A DNA stretch of 64,000 nucleotides from Clostridium manihotivorum. Its GTDB lineage: Bacteria > Bacillota > Clostridia > Clostridiales > Clostridiaceae. The translations under genes were made by a program, and so were the position numbers. Under the pieces are notes generated by a model. It was not told where the DNA came from, did no database searches, and was given only the letters and a program-made list of their open reading frames with translations. The DNA lies in contig NZ_CP025746.1 in NCBI RefSeq assembly GCF_004015185.1, positions 6,093,776 to 6,157,775 of the forward strand, given 5' to 3'. Positions 54,237-62,636 of this stretch are shown in pieces (the stretch's first letter is position 1; the number at the start of each line of letters is the position of its first letter).

Positions 54237-55004
54237 TTATTGTCTCCTCCCATAAATCTCTTCAATTTCGTCGCTATAACCGCCATCTTCTTTATAAACG
54301 TACAAAGGGGCTTCCCACTTCAGAAACCTTCCACCATCTCTTTGCCCTTCAATTAAAACTATATTAGGCTCTCTTTTAGTATTTGGATGTACCATTCTTA
54401 CTCTCTTTGGCTCTATTCTATGTTTTCTCATTAACTCAAATATATCAGCTAATCGTTCAGGCCTATGTACCATAAAAAACCTTCCATTGTCTTTCAATAA
54501 AACTCTTGCTGCTATTATTACATCTTCTAAAGTACAGAGTATTTCATGTCTTGCAATTGCATTCTTATCATTAGGGTTAACTATCCCAGAATTAGCTAAC
54601 TTATATGGTGGATTCACCGTAACAACCTCTGCTTTCTCCATACTTTTCAGAAGTTTGCTATCAGTAAGGTCTCCACAAATAAAACTCATCCTATCATTTA
54701 ATCCATTTACTTCAATACTTCTATTAGCCATCTCAACCATTTCTCTCTGAACTTCTATACCTGTCAAACTTGAAGCTTTAGTCTTACCAGCTAATATAAA
54801 GGGAATTATACCAGTTCCTGTACACATGTCTATAACTTTGTTACCTTTCTTTACATTGGCAAAGTTAGCAAGCAATACAGCATCTACCCCAAATCTAAAT
54901 CCCTCTTTCTTTTGGATTAAATGTATTCCATTCAGTTGAAGATCATCAATACTTTCATCATCTTTTACAAGTTTATTTATTAAATCATTATTTATATGTA
55001 ACAT
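54237..55004 (-). CDS. tRNA1(Val) (adenine-37 N6)-methyltransferase-like protein
   Basis: A 255-residue class I SAM-dependent methyltransferase. The SAM-binding motif is VIDMCTGTGIIPFILAG and the N6-adenine catalytic motif is NPPY (VVTVNPPYKLANSG). It corresponds to Bacillus YabB and E. coli TrmN6, which modifies A37 of tRNA-Val; substrate specificity is inferred. The ATG at 55002-55004 is chosen because GAGAGG lies about eight bases upstream, which removes nine residues of the longest frame. Confidence 0.87.
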   Translation of the reverse strand: MLHINNDLINKLVKDDESIDDLQLNGIHLIQKKEGFRFGVDAVLLANFANVKKGNKVIDMCTGTGIIPFILAGKTKASSLTGIEVQREMVEMANRSIEVNGLNDRMSFICGDLTDSKLLKSMEKAEVVTVNPPYKLANSGIVNPNDKNAIARHEILCTLEDVIIAARVLLKDNGRFFMVHRPERLADIFELMRKHRIEPKRVRMVHPNTKREPNIVLIEGQRDGGRFLKWEAPLYVYKEDGGYSDEIEEIYGRRQ

Positions 55005-55031
55005 TAATTTTCCTCTCTTAACATATTCCAT

Positions 55032-55283
55032 TTATTATTAGTATTATATCCATTACTGCATCCCATATCTAAAAAAACTTTATATGCCCAATTACACATC
55101 ATATATTATACATAACAAATATAAATATTTAAATATACTTCAATGTTGTTCTCACACATTATAAATATCCCGCATATAGATATATAGGCAAAATAATATG
55201 CTATATGTTTTGAAACCAATTGATAGACTTACATCATATGGAATATAAATAGAATTATAAGCATCCTTCTATTATAAAAATGT
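55032..55283. other. Intergenic region without visible features
   Basis: Some 250 AT-rich bases before the terminator of the NlpC/P60 gene. Only weak promoter-like sequence is present for the methyltransferase gene. Confidence 0.4.
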
Positions 55284-55318
55284 AAAAAATCCGATGAAGT
55301 TATATAACTTTCATCGGA
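55284..55318 (-). terminator. Terminator of the NlpC/P60 gene
   Basis: On the minus strand TCCGATGAA pairs with TTCATCGGA around an AT-rich centre (55290-55318), followed by TTTTTT (55284-55289). Confidence 0.92.
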
Positions 55319-55357
55319 CTTAATAAGCTTCCTTATTTTACTCTCATTTTTAATTAA

Positions 55358-56596
55358 TTATTTTAATCTTCTTGAAGCTACATAATCGTATATAGGTCCA
55401 ACTTTTACATTTTCACCGGTTCTTGGTGCATGTATCATCTGACCCCCACCTACGTATATACCAACATGCTCTGGTCTAGATGCACTACCTCTAGTAAACA
55501 CTAAATCTCCAGGTTGAAGATCTGAATAAGATACAGATGTACCTACATTTATTTGGTCATATGTTGTTCTTGGAAGGCTAACTCCTAACTTCCCAAAAAC
55601 GTAACTTGTAAATCCAGAACAATCGAAGGAGTTTGGACCACCAGCTCCCCATACATAAGGAATCCCTAAGTACTTATATGCTTCAGACAAAACTGAAGAA
55701 GATGATGCTGGAACACTTCCGCTGCTACCTCTACTAACGAAGGTCTGTGCAGTAGCTGCTGCTTTCTTATTGTCTGCAACCTTTTTAGCCTTCTCTATAT
55801 AATTTACTATCTTACTATCAACATCTGGGCTAACAACCTTAGTCCTAACCTGTCTTAACATATCTATTGCATTTTGTAAGTCATTTACAGAACTATCACC
55901 ATTGTCAATAATTGATGCTGGATATTGTATAAGAGCTACTTCGGAGTTAGCTAGATCTCCTAACACCTTCTTTTGCTGCTCTTTTAAGTCAGCTACCAAT
56001 TTAAGCTGATCATTTTTCTTAGTATTCAAATCATCTACTTGCTTTTGTGTACTTTCATTAAGTTTAGCCAATTGTTCATTCTTAGTTTTTAACTCATTTA
56101 CTTTATCATCAAGCTTTTGCTTCTGATCTTTTAAATCACTTATGATTTGTTTATCCAAGCTCATAAGCTTACCTACAGCTTCCATCTTGCTGATAAAATC
56201 ACTAAAGTTCTGTGAACTTAATATTACAGCTATATAACTTTCCTGTCCTCCAGACTTATATATAGCTCTCATTCTATCGCCAAAGACTTGCTCTTTCTGA
56301 TCAAGATCAGCTCTAGCTTTATCTACTTCCTCTTGAGTTGTTTTAATTTGCTTTTCCACTAGTTTAATTTGTTGATTGTTCTTGTCAATCTGTACTACTA
56401 ATGGTTGTATTTGGTCATCTAATGCATCTATTTTATCAGTCAAATCACTTATTTTACTTTTTACTTCGGCATACTTATCTCTATTATCTTGTATCTGTTT
56501 TTGTTGATCATCCGTAAGTGGCGCCGCATGTGCCTGTACACCAATCCCAAATACCAAACTGAATACGATTAACGTTGATATTACTTTTTTATTCAT
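55358..56596 (-). CDS. Secreted coiled-coil NlpC/P60 peptidoglycan hydrolase (PcsB/CwlO-like)
   Basis: A 412-residue exported protein. It has a signal peptide (1-25, cleavage after AHA), a long coiled coil (about 30-230), a linker and a C-terminal NlpC/P60 domain (290-412). The catalytic Cys is in NSFDCSGFTSYV near residue 326 and the His in RPEHVGIYVGGG. It should cut D-Glu-to-diamino-acid bonds in stem peptides. Coiled-coil hydrolases of this type are partners of FtsEX in other Firmicutes; ftsEX is at 18372-19938. A minus-strand promoter TTGTTA-18-TATAAT lies about 85 to 115 bases upstream. Confidence 0.93.
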   Translation of the reverse strand: MNKKVISTLIVFSLVFGIGVQAHAAPLTDDQQKQIQDNRDKYAEVKSKISDLTDKIDALDDQIQPLVVQIDKNNQQIKLVEKQIKTTQEEVDKARADLDQKEQVFGDRMRAIYKSGGQESYIAVILSSQNFSDFISKMEAVGKLMSLDKQIISDLKDQKQKLDDKVNELKTKNEQLAKLNESTQKQVDDLNTKKNDQLKLVADLKEQQKKVLGDLANSEVALIQYPASIIDNGDSSVNDLQNAIDMLRQVRTKVVSPDVDSKIVNYIEKAKKVADNKKAAATAQTFVSRGSSGSVPASSSSVLSEAYKYLGIPYVWGAGGPNSFDCSGFTSYVFGKLGVSLPRTTYDQINVGTSVSYSDLQPGDLVFTRGSASRPEHVGIYVGGGQMIHAPRTGENVKVGPIYDYVASRRLK

Positions 56597-57060
56597 GCGT
56601 ACTCTCAGCTTTCATATATCCATGACAAAAGTGTCAAATACGAAAACTGCTCCCCCCCTATCATTGTTTTATACTGAAATTATACCATTAAATAGTTTTA
56701 CATAACAATATAAATATTTACCAATTTGTTACCTTTTATATTTTATTAACATTTTGTTAATGCTTTTAACTCCCAAAACAGCTATATATATGGACAATTT
56801 GTATATTCGGACTAAAATTATAATTTTTAGTTAACACTTATAGTATATTGGTTAATATAATAATTTTTATACATAACTTTTACTGGGCAGCCTTCCATAA
56901 AGTACTTTAGTATAATTTAAATAGTTATTGGGAAACTTTTAAAATGAATGTTTATGTCTACTTCATATATTAAGTTCATTAATGTACTAAATTTGATATT
57001 AATATAATCTACTATACATATAGGCAGAAAATACTCTATTTTCAGTTATATATTAATTTC

Positions 57061-57090
57061 TTGAAATAGTTAGTCCAATAGTATTAAAAT
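57061..57090 (+). promoter_or_regulatory. Promoter of the femAB-type gene
   Basis: TTGAAA (57061-57066) and TAAAAT (57085-57090) are 18 bases apart, about 60 bases before the start codon. The rest of the 550-base divergent region (56597-57060) shows only the opposing promoter of the NlpC/P60 gene. Confidence 0.6.
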
Positions 57091-57148
57091 AGTGTTATGC
57101 GTAAAATCAAATAACATTTAGTGCGAAAGCATTAAGGAGGAATTTATT

Positions 57149-58486
57149 TTGTATAAGTTTAAGGAAGTACCCCCTTCTCAGATAAATGAATTTAATTCAG
57201 TTCATGAAAAAGGGCATATATTTCAAACCTCTTATTGGGCTAACATAAAGAGAGAATGGACTCCTAAATTCATAGGTGGTTTTGATGAAAATGATAATTT
57301 AGTTCTATGTGCAACTATGCTTTTAAGAAAAGCTCCATACATAAATGCCTATATGGGCTATATACCTAGAAGCTTTACTTGCGACTACACTAATAAAAAT
57401 CTTCTAATAGAGTTTACAGATTTCATAAGAAACTATGCAAAGGAACATAAGATATCCTTTATTACTGTTGACCCAGATATACATCTATCTGAAAATGAAA
57501 AACTTATAGATGCTGGTGAAAATATAAAGGACTTTTTAAAAAGTTTAGGCTTTAATAATACAGACTCAAAAAATTTTGAAGCAATTCAGCCAAATTTCGT
57601 ATTTAGACTTAACCTACCAGAAGGCGAAGATAAAGAACAAATAAAAAAAGATGTTTTTAAATCTTTTTCCAATAAAACTAGATACAATATCAAAGTTGCT
57701 GAAGATAGAGGCCTTTCTGTTGAGGTTTATAATAAAGATAATATCTCCGATGAAGTATTATCTAGATTCCATGAAATAATGGTGACAACAGGTAAGAGGG
57801 ACAACTTTATAGTAAGAAAAAAAGAGTACTTCAAAGATATGATTGAAAATATAAATCCATACTGCAGATTATATATGGTAAAGTATAGTTATGAAAAAGA
57901 CTTTTCCACAGTAAATACTAAATTGGAGAAACAACTTCAAGTAAGAGAAAAGGCAATAATTAAAATAGATGACCTAAGAATAAAACTTTCAGAAGAGAAA
58001 GATGAAGATAAATTAGCTAGACTACAGAAGAAAATAGATGATCAAGATAGTAAACTAAAAGAATCAGAAAGACAAATTGAAGGCTTTAAGAACAGACTTA
58101 AAGATATAGAACCATTCAAAGGTCAAGAAATATATTTATCCGGCTCTATTTACCTGTACTATGGAGGAAAGGCTTGGTATCTTTATGGTGCCTCTGAAAA
58201 TATATTGAGAGATACTATGCCAAACTTTGCTATGCAATGGGCTATGATAACCGATAGCATTGATTTAGGTTGCTACCTATACGACTTTAGAGGGGTTTCT
58301 GGAGATCTTAACCCTGAGAACCCTCTATATGGTCTATATAAATTCAAAAAAGGTTTCAATGGCAATTTTGTTGAATTTATAGGCGAGTTCGATCTTGTTA
58401 TAAACAGTTTTGTATACAATATGTATAAGAAAGCCTTCCCTAAGTTTAAAGAAATCCGTAATAAAATAATGAATGGAAAGCAATAA
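57149..58486 (+). CDS. FemA/FemB/FemX-family peptidoglycan bridge aminoacyltransferase
   Basis: A 445-residue protein with two GNAT-like halves and a coiled-coil arm (about residues 255-325, rich in Lys, Glu and Leu), the classical Fem architecture. Fem enzymes add amino acids from aminoacyl-tRNA to lipid II; the amino acid cannot be predicted here. The TTG start is supported by a perfect AAGGAGG site eight bases upstream. The C-terminal block LGCYLYDFRGVSGDLNPENPLYGLYKFKKGF-like is typical of the family. Monocistronic, ending at a strong shared terminator. Confidence 0.92.
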   Translation: MYKFKEVPPSQINEFNSVHEKGHIFQTSYWANIKREWTPKFIGGFDENDNLVLCATMLLRKAPYINAYMGYIPRSFTCDYTNKNLLIEFTDFIRNYAKEHKISFITVDPDIHLSENEKLIDAGENIKDFLKSLGFNNTDSKNFEAIQPNFVFRLNLPEGEDKEQIKKDVFKSFSNKTRYNIKVAEDRGLSVEVYNKDNISDEVLSRFHEIMVTTGKRDNFIVRKKEYFKDMIENINPYCRLYMVKYSYEKDFSTVNTKLEKQLQVREKAIIKIDDLRIKLSEEKDEDKLARLQKKIDDQDSKLKESERQIEGFKNRLKDIEPFKGQEIYLSGSIYLYYGGKAWYLYGASENILRDTMPNFAMQWAMITDSIDLGCYLYDFRGVSGDLNPENPLYGLYKFKKGFNGNFVEFIGEFDLVINSFVYNMYKKAFPKFKEIRNKIMNGKQ

Positions 58487-58521
58487 AAAATGTAAGTCAC
58501 TAAACCAGTGACTTACATTTT
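58487..58521. terminator. Bidirectional terminator between femAB-type and phosphoesterase genes
   Basis: A perfect stem AAATGTAAGTCACT and complement around a five-base loop, with A/T runs on both sides, serves two convergent genes. Confidence 0.95.
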
Positions 58522-59676
58522 TTATTCATTAAATTTTATCCTCATATTTACGATTTCACTTCTGCTACCAAGTCTTATTGGCGGTCCCCAGGTTCCATAT
58601 CCTGAGGAGACTACTACATTCATGTCATTCTTTTTTAAATAACCGTAATCAACTTCAAATATCCTGCTGGTTATTAAATTATTAGGGAAAAACTGTCCCT
58701 TATGAGTATGGCCAGATACCTGTAGATCTATATGGTTCTTTACCCCATCTTCTAGAGATGAAGGCGTATGGTCGATTAATAAAATAGGCTTACTCTTATC
58801 TATATTAGCCAATATACCTTCTAGAGATTTTCTTTTTCTCTTAGCTCTATTAATGGATATATCATCTCTACCTACTACATAGAACTTATCATTAATAGCT
58901 TTCACATCATCTCTTAATACTGTAACCCCATACTTATTTAACTCTTCTGTGATGATATCATCATCACCTCTCATGATGTCATGATTTCCTAAAGCAGCAT
59001 ATGTTCCATAAGTTGATTTTATGTTTCTAAACTCTTCCGCCATACTGCCTTTTAGAAAAGGTTTTACCTCTGTATCTACTATATCCCCTGCAAACAAAAC
59101 AATATCTGGCTTTAATATATTTATCTCCTGAACCATAGTCTTTGCCCTCTTACCATCAATAAGATTGCCTAGATGTATATCAGACACCATAACAACATTA
59201 AGTTCATCTAAACCATCAATCTTTTTATCTATATTTATATCGTAGGATTTAACATATGAGTGTCTCCCATTCCAAGTTCCGTATACAACTATAAAAACCA
59301 TAGCAATTGTAACTACTAAAGAAACTAAAGATGATACATTATATCGTCCTATATCTGTAGGAATGAAACTATACCTTCTATTTATTAAAGCTACTAAATC
59401 TATTAAAGGAAATAAGATGATTAAATAAAATAATATGGCTAACCAATAAGCACCTATGAGATTAAAAACGTCAAAAATTTTTCCCGATATATAATTTCCT
59501 AAAATCATAGTAATGATATACGCAATTGCTATAAGCCAAAATATGCTCCAATAAAGAACACTGTTTATGGAGAAGTTACTAGCTAATCCTTTATATATCC
59601 TAGTACCTATATAGTAGTTTCCTAGAGCATAAACTCCAATCACTGATATTATAGCTATCACAACTTTATAGTTCAA
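58522..59676 (-). CDS. Membrane-bound calcineurin-like metallophosphoesterase
   Basis: A 384-residue protein with four or five N-terminal hydrophobic helices (up to about residue 140) and a phosphoesterase domain. Metal-binding motifs are VMVSDIHLGNLID, FAGDIVD, ALGNHDIMRGDDD and QVSGHTHKGQF. It resembles YkoQ/YaeI-type enzymes; the substrate is unknown. The TTG at 59674-59676 is chosen because AGGAGG lies seven bases upstream, while the GTG at 59697 precedes the ribosome site. Confidence 0.85.
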   Translation of the reverse strand: MNYKVVIAIISVIGVYALGNYYIGTRIYKGLASNFSINSVLYWSIFWLIAIAYIITMILGNYISGKIFDVFNLIGAYWLAILFYLIILFPLIDLVALINRRYSFIPTDIGRYNVSSLVSLVVTIAMVFIVVYGTWNGRHSYVKSYDINIDKKIDGLDELNVVMVSDIHLGNLIDGKRAKTMVQEINILKPDIVLFAGDIVDTEVKPFLKGSMAEEFRNIKSTYGTYAALGNHDIMRGDDDIITEELNKYGVTVLRDDVKAINDKFYVVGRDDISINRAKRKRKSLEGILANIDKSKPILLIDHTPSSLEDGVKNHIDLQVSGHTHKGQFFPNNLITSRIFEVDYGYLKKNDMNVVVSSGYGTWGPPIRLGSRSEIVNMRIKFNE

Positions 59677-59772
59677 AAACTCCCCTCCTAATTCCACATA
59701 TTAGCGAAAACATATAATCTGTTAGCATAAAAATTGAAAATAGAGCTATCTTTTAAGATAACTCCATAAATC

Positions 59773-60072
59773 TTACTTTACAAATTGTCTACTAACCTTA
59801 GCCTGTATAACTGAAGATCCAAGCATTATTATCAAAAACAGTCCTATCCAAACCTTAGTAAGTGAAGGAAAGAAATAGTCAAGCAATCCAATAAATACTC
59901 CAATTATACCTAGTACTAAGTTAAACTTTCCATTAAAAGCTATATAACCATTCATATCCTTAGCATTGCTTCTTTCAACGTTCTTTCTCAATCCCTTACT
60001 AAAAAGTACAAGTAGCCCAAAAATTATGTATATTATGCTTGCTACCTCTATTATTATTGTGGTAAGATTCAT
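59773..60072 (-). CDS. Small integral membrane protein
   Basis: A 99-residue protein with three hydrophobic helices (about residues 3-22, 50-68 and 72-90) and a conserved-looking polar link (NAKDMNGYIAFNGKFNLVLG) between the first two. It resembles DUF3784-type proteins of unknown function, though I am not certain of the family. The ATG at 60070-60072 is chosen by the GGAGG site eight bases upstream. Confidence 0.75.
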   Translation of the reverse strand: MNLTTIIIEVASIIYIIFGLLVLFSKGLRKNVERSNAKDMNGYIAFNGKFNLVLGIIGVFIGLLDYFFPSLTKVWIGLFLIIMLGSSVIQAKVSRQFVK

Positions 60073-60261
60073 AAACATTCCCTCCATCAAATAATTATAT
60101 GATAATATATTATACCTCATTGTATAAAGAATTTATATCTGATTTTTAACACTTTTAAAAATTCACTAAAGTCGCCATATCGGTAATATCCCTAAACATA
60201 TAACTTTTATAATTCTATTATAAGAAAATCTGACAAGTTGCATATTTTTTATCATTATATA

Positions 60262-60290
60262 TTGACAATGCAAAAAAAGTATCTTATAAT
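60262..60290 (+). promoter_or_regulatory. Promoter of tRNA-Pro
   Basis: Perfect TTGACA (60262-60267), 17 bases, perfect TATAAT (60285-60290), placed 13 bases before the mature tRNA. This is the strongest promoter match in the window. Confidence 0.92.
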
Positions 60291-60303
60291 TACTAGTGTA
60301 CTG

Positions 60304-60379
60304 CGGGGTGTGGCGCAGATGGGAGCGCGCGTGGTTTGGGACCATGAGGTCGCAGGTTCAATCCCTGTCACCCCGACCA
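60304..60379 (+). tRNA. tRNA-Pro (UGG anticodon)
   Basis: A 76-base cloverleaf. The seven-pair acceptor stem is CGGGGTG with CACCCCG, the D arm is GCGC/GCGC, the anticodon stem is CGTGG/CCATG (G-T at one pair) with loop TTTGGGA giving anticodon TGG, and the T arm contains GGTTCAATCCC. The CCA end is encoded (60377-60379). It is a single gene with its own promoter and terminator. Confidence 0.97.
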
Positions 60380-60380
60380 A

Positions 60381-60412
60381 AAAGGAATTGTATTTATACA
60401 ATTCCTTTTTTA
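60381..60412 (+). terminator. Terminator of tRNA-Pro
   Basis: A 12-bp perfect stem AAAGGAATTGTA and complement with a four-base loop, then TTTT, one base after the CCA end. Confidence 0.93.
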
Positions 60413-60589
60413 TTTCTATAAAATTACAAAATCCTTATGTTTTCGTGGTCTAATAACTATGAATATTTAGCATAATGTTTTATGTTATACATCAATAAAA
60501 TAAACCATACTAAAATACATTCTTTTTATTTTCTCTAGAAAAGCAGATGCCTAAAAAATCAATAAAATAAGATCTCTTCAGCTACTTTC

Positions 60590-61966
60590 TTACCTTGCTC
60601 TTGTATTAATAATATTGAGTATATCATCAATTACTTCTCCATACTGTTTTACCTTGTCCATAAGTTCCCCATTCTCTTTTAATAATCTCTCATTCTCACT
60701 ATCTTTATAACTTATCATCTTATCTAAATCATTAATAACAGATGAAAATTCTTGATACTTAGTTTTTAAATTGTCTATCTCTTCTGAAAATGTAAGTAAC
60801 TTATCTTTTACAGCTTTTATAGTTTCCTTTTCTTCTGATTTCTCTTCTATAATACTATCTTCATAAATATTACTATCTTCAAATTTATCAACAACAGTAA
60901 CTCCTTCTATATCATTTATAAGCTTCAATAACTTCAACCCATAATCCTGAGAAGCTGACCAGTTACCTGATAGTTCTTCAACATACTTAACTTTGCCATT
61001 TAAATATGCAAAGTGTCTTGGATCTGTAGTATTTTCAATTGGGTAACCATCAGCACCAGCATATAAAGCTAAATGATCAAGATGTGCTGATACTCCGTCT
61101 TTCCAGCTTTTGAATCTTACATATGAATCTGCCGAATCATCTCTAGCACTTGTACTTTTTATTCCAGTAGGATTCTTGAAACTCTCATCTATACTACCTC
61201 CAAACTTACCATATCCGGTTTCCAAAGCAGCTTGCGCATAAGCTATAGTAGGATTAATATTTCCATGTGCTGAATACATCGACCAATACAAATCAGCTAG
61301 AGATATAAATAATTCTGTACCTCCATTATTTTTAGCCCACTGCTTGCCCTGATCTTTGGACGCTTGTGACGGCGCTATTAATGGAGTAAGCTTACTATCG
61401 TCATCAGTAACAGAAACATCTTCCTTATAAGAGATACCTATATAGTCTAGAAATCCTTTTGAAATTGAAAGAGCAACTTTATCCTTGAAACTATCCTCTC
61501 TCAATAACCTCTCTTCATTAACATTGCTTATAAAACAGGTTTCAATTAATATAGCAGGCATATTAGTTTCTCTAAGCACTGCAAAGTTAGCAAACTTCAC
61601 ACCTCTACTACTTAAATTAATTTCATTAACCATACTACTCAAAATTCTTTGCGCTAATTTCTCACCCTCTCCTCCTTTTACCAAGGAATACACTTCAGTT
61701 CCATTTGCAGTTTGTATGTCTGCGCTATTAATGTGTATGCTAATAAAATACTTACTATTAGCATCATTAGCTATTTTGGCTCTTTCAGAAAGTCCTATAT
61801 AACTATCATCAGCTCTTGTTTGTTGTACGGTTATACCTTGTTTCTTAAGTATCTCCTCACATTTTTTAGCGATATAAAGGTTACATTCTTTTTCTTGAAG
61901 TCCAGTTGGACCTATTGCCCCAGGATCCCTTCCCCCATGTCCAGCATCAAGTACCAAATCTATCAT
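60590..61966 (-). CDS. N-acetylmuramoyl-L-alanine amidase with glucosaminidase domain
   Basis: A 458-residue two-enzyme wall hydrolase. The N-terminal Amidase_3 domain (1-185) shows zinc ligands in LVLDAGHGGRDPGA and FISIHINSA and the catalytic Glu in PAILIETCF. A glucosaminidase domain follows (about 210-355; YAQAALETGYGKFGG with the catalytic Glu), then a coiled-coil tail. No signal peptide is visible with any start, which is unusual for a wall enzyme. ATG at 61964-61966 is chosen because GGAG lies 12 bases upstream; ATGs at 61978 and 61984 lie too close to or overlap that site. Confidence 0.9.
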   Translation of the reverse strand: MIDLVLDAGHGGRDPGAIGPTGLQEKECNLYIAKKCEEILKKQGITVQQTRADDSYIGLSERAKIANDANSKYFISIHINSADIQTANGTEVYSLVKGGEGEKLAQRILSSMVNEINLSSRGVKFANFAVLRETNMPAILIETCFISNVNEERLLREDSFKDKVALSISKGFLDYIGISYKEDVSVTDDDSKLTPLIAPSQASKDQGKQWAKNNGGTELFISLADLYWSMYSAHGNINPTIAYAQAALETGYGKFGGSIDESFKNPTGIKSTSARDDSADSYVRFKSWKDGVSAHLDHLALYAGADGYPIENTTDPRHFAYLNGKVKYVEELSGNWSASQDYGLKLLKLINDIEGVTVVDKFEDSNIYEDSIIEEKSEEKETIKAVKDKLLTFSEEIDNLKTKYQEFSSVINDLDKMISYKDSENERLLKENGELMDKVKQYGEVIDDILNIINTRAR

Positions 61967-62032
61967 ACCAAAATTCATCTCCATATAATGTTTAATCATT
62001 ATATGTATATTGCAATAATATTATATTATTAA

Positions 62033-62155
62033 CTAATTTTTATTTTTTCTTGCTACCTGACTATAATACTCTTCTTCTTTAGCTGCTGCTTTACACAGTG
62101 CTAGACATAAGGTACTTATAAATCCACAAAAAAGAAATCCAGCTATATAGTACAT
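62033..62155 (-). CDS. 40-residue single-helix membrane peptide
   Basis: A short frame with a good ribosome site (AGGGTGG, about six bases upstream of ATG). It encodes one hydrophobic helix (YYIAGFLFCGFISTLCLALC) and a charged lysine/glutamate-rich tail. It lies just upstream of the amidase gene on the same strand, 66 bases away, so it may be co-transcribed. I do not recognise the family. Confidence 0.55.
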   Translation of the reverse strand: MYYIAGFLFCGFISTLCLALCKAAAKEEEYYSQVARKNKN

Positions 62156-62636
62156 AAATACCACCCTTTTTTATGCATAATAAAATTTACTTATAAATAA
62201 TACTCTATCTAATTTCTCCAAATAATACCTAGAGCATTCATATTTGTTTAATTAATTTTTATTCTTTAGGAAATTATATTTTGTATAAAGCTGTGAATAA
62301 CTATGTGCATATAGCTTAAATGTATATATATTGGATAATAGATAAAAAATAGAAATCATGTCACCTACCAAATTTTCCTCATATGCTTTCAGAAAGGTAG
62401 AGGCGCAAAAAGATTCACTAAATAAGGTCACTTTAGCTAATTTTTTATAATACTACAATTAATAAATGAATTAATTTCCATGTAATAGAAGATACTATAC
62501 TTATCTTTATGTACATATACCTTTCTTATAACTCAACCTTATGTTTTTTAATATAGTAATATTCAAATTACTATAGATTTGAAAAATATTAAGGAGTATA
62601 AGAAATAGACTTTTTATTCTAAATTAGGAGGCTTCC
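62156..62636. other. Intergenic region before the hydrogenase gene
   Basis: 480 bases between divergent genes. A weak stem CTACC/GGTAG lies at about 62374-62400, followed by AGGCGC; otherwise no frame, terminator or clear promoter is seen. Confidence 0.4.

Noticed and set aside
60238..60453. 71-codon frame running through the tRNA-Pro gene
   Set aside because: It covers the tRNA promoter, the tRNA and its terminator, so it cannot be a real gene.
62374..62406. GGTAGAGGCGC resembling the start of a lysine riboswitch before the hydrogenase gene
   Set aside because: Only about a dozen bases match; the later conserved loops and a terminator or switch helix are absent, and a hydrogenase is not an expected lysine target.
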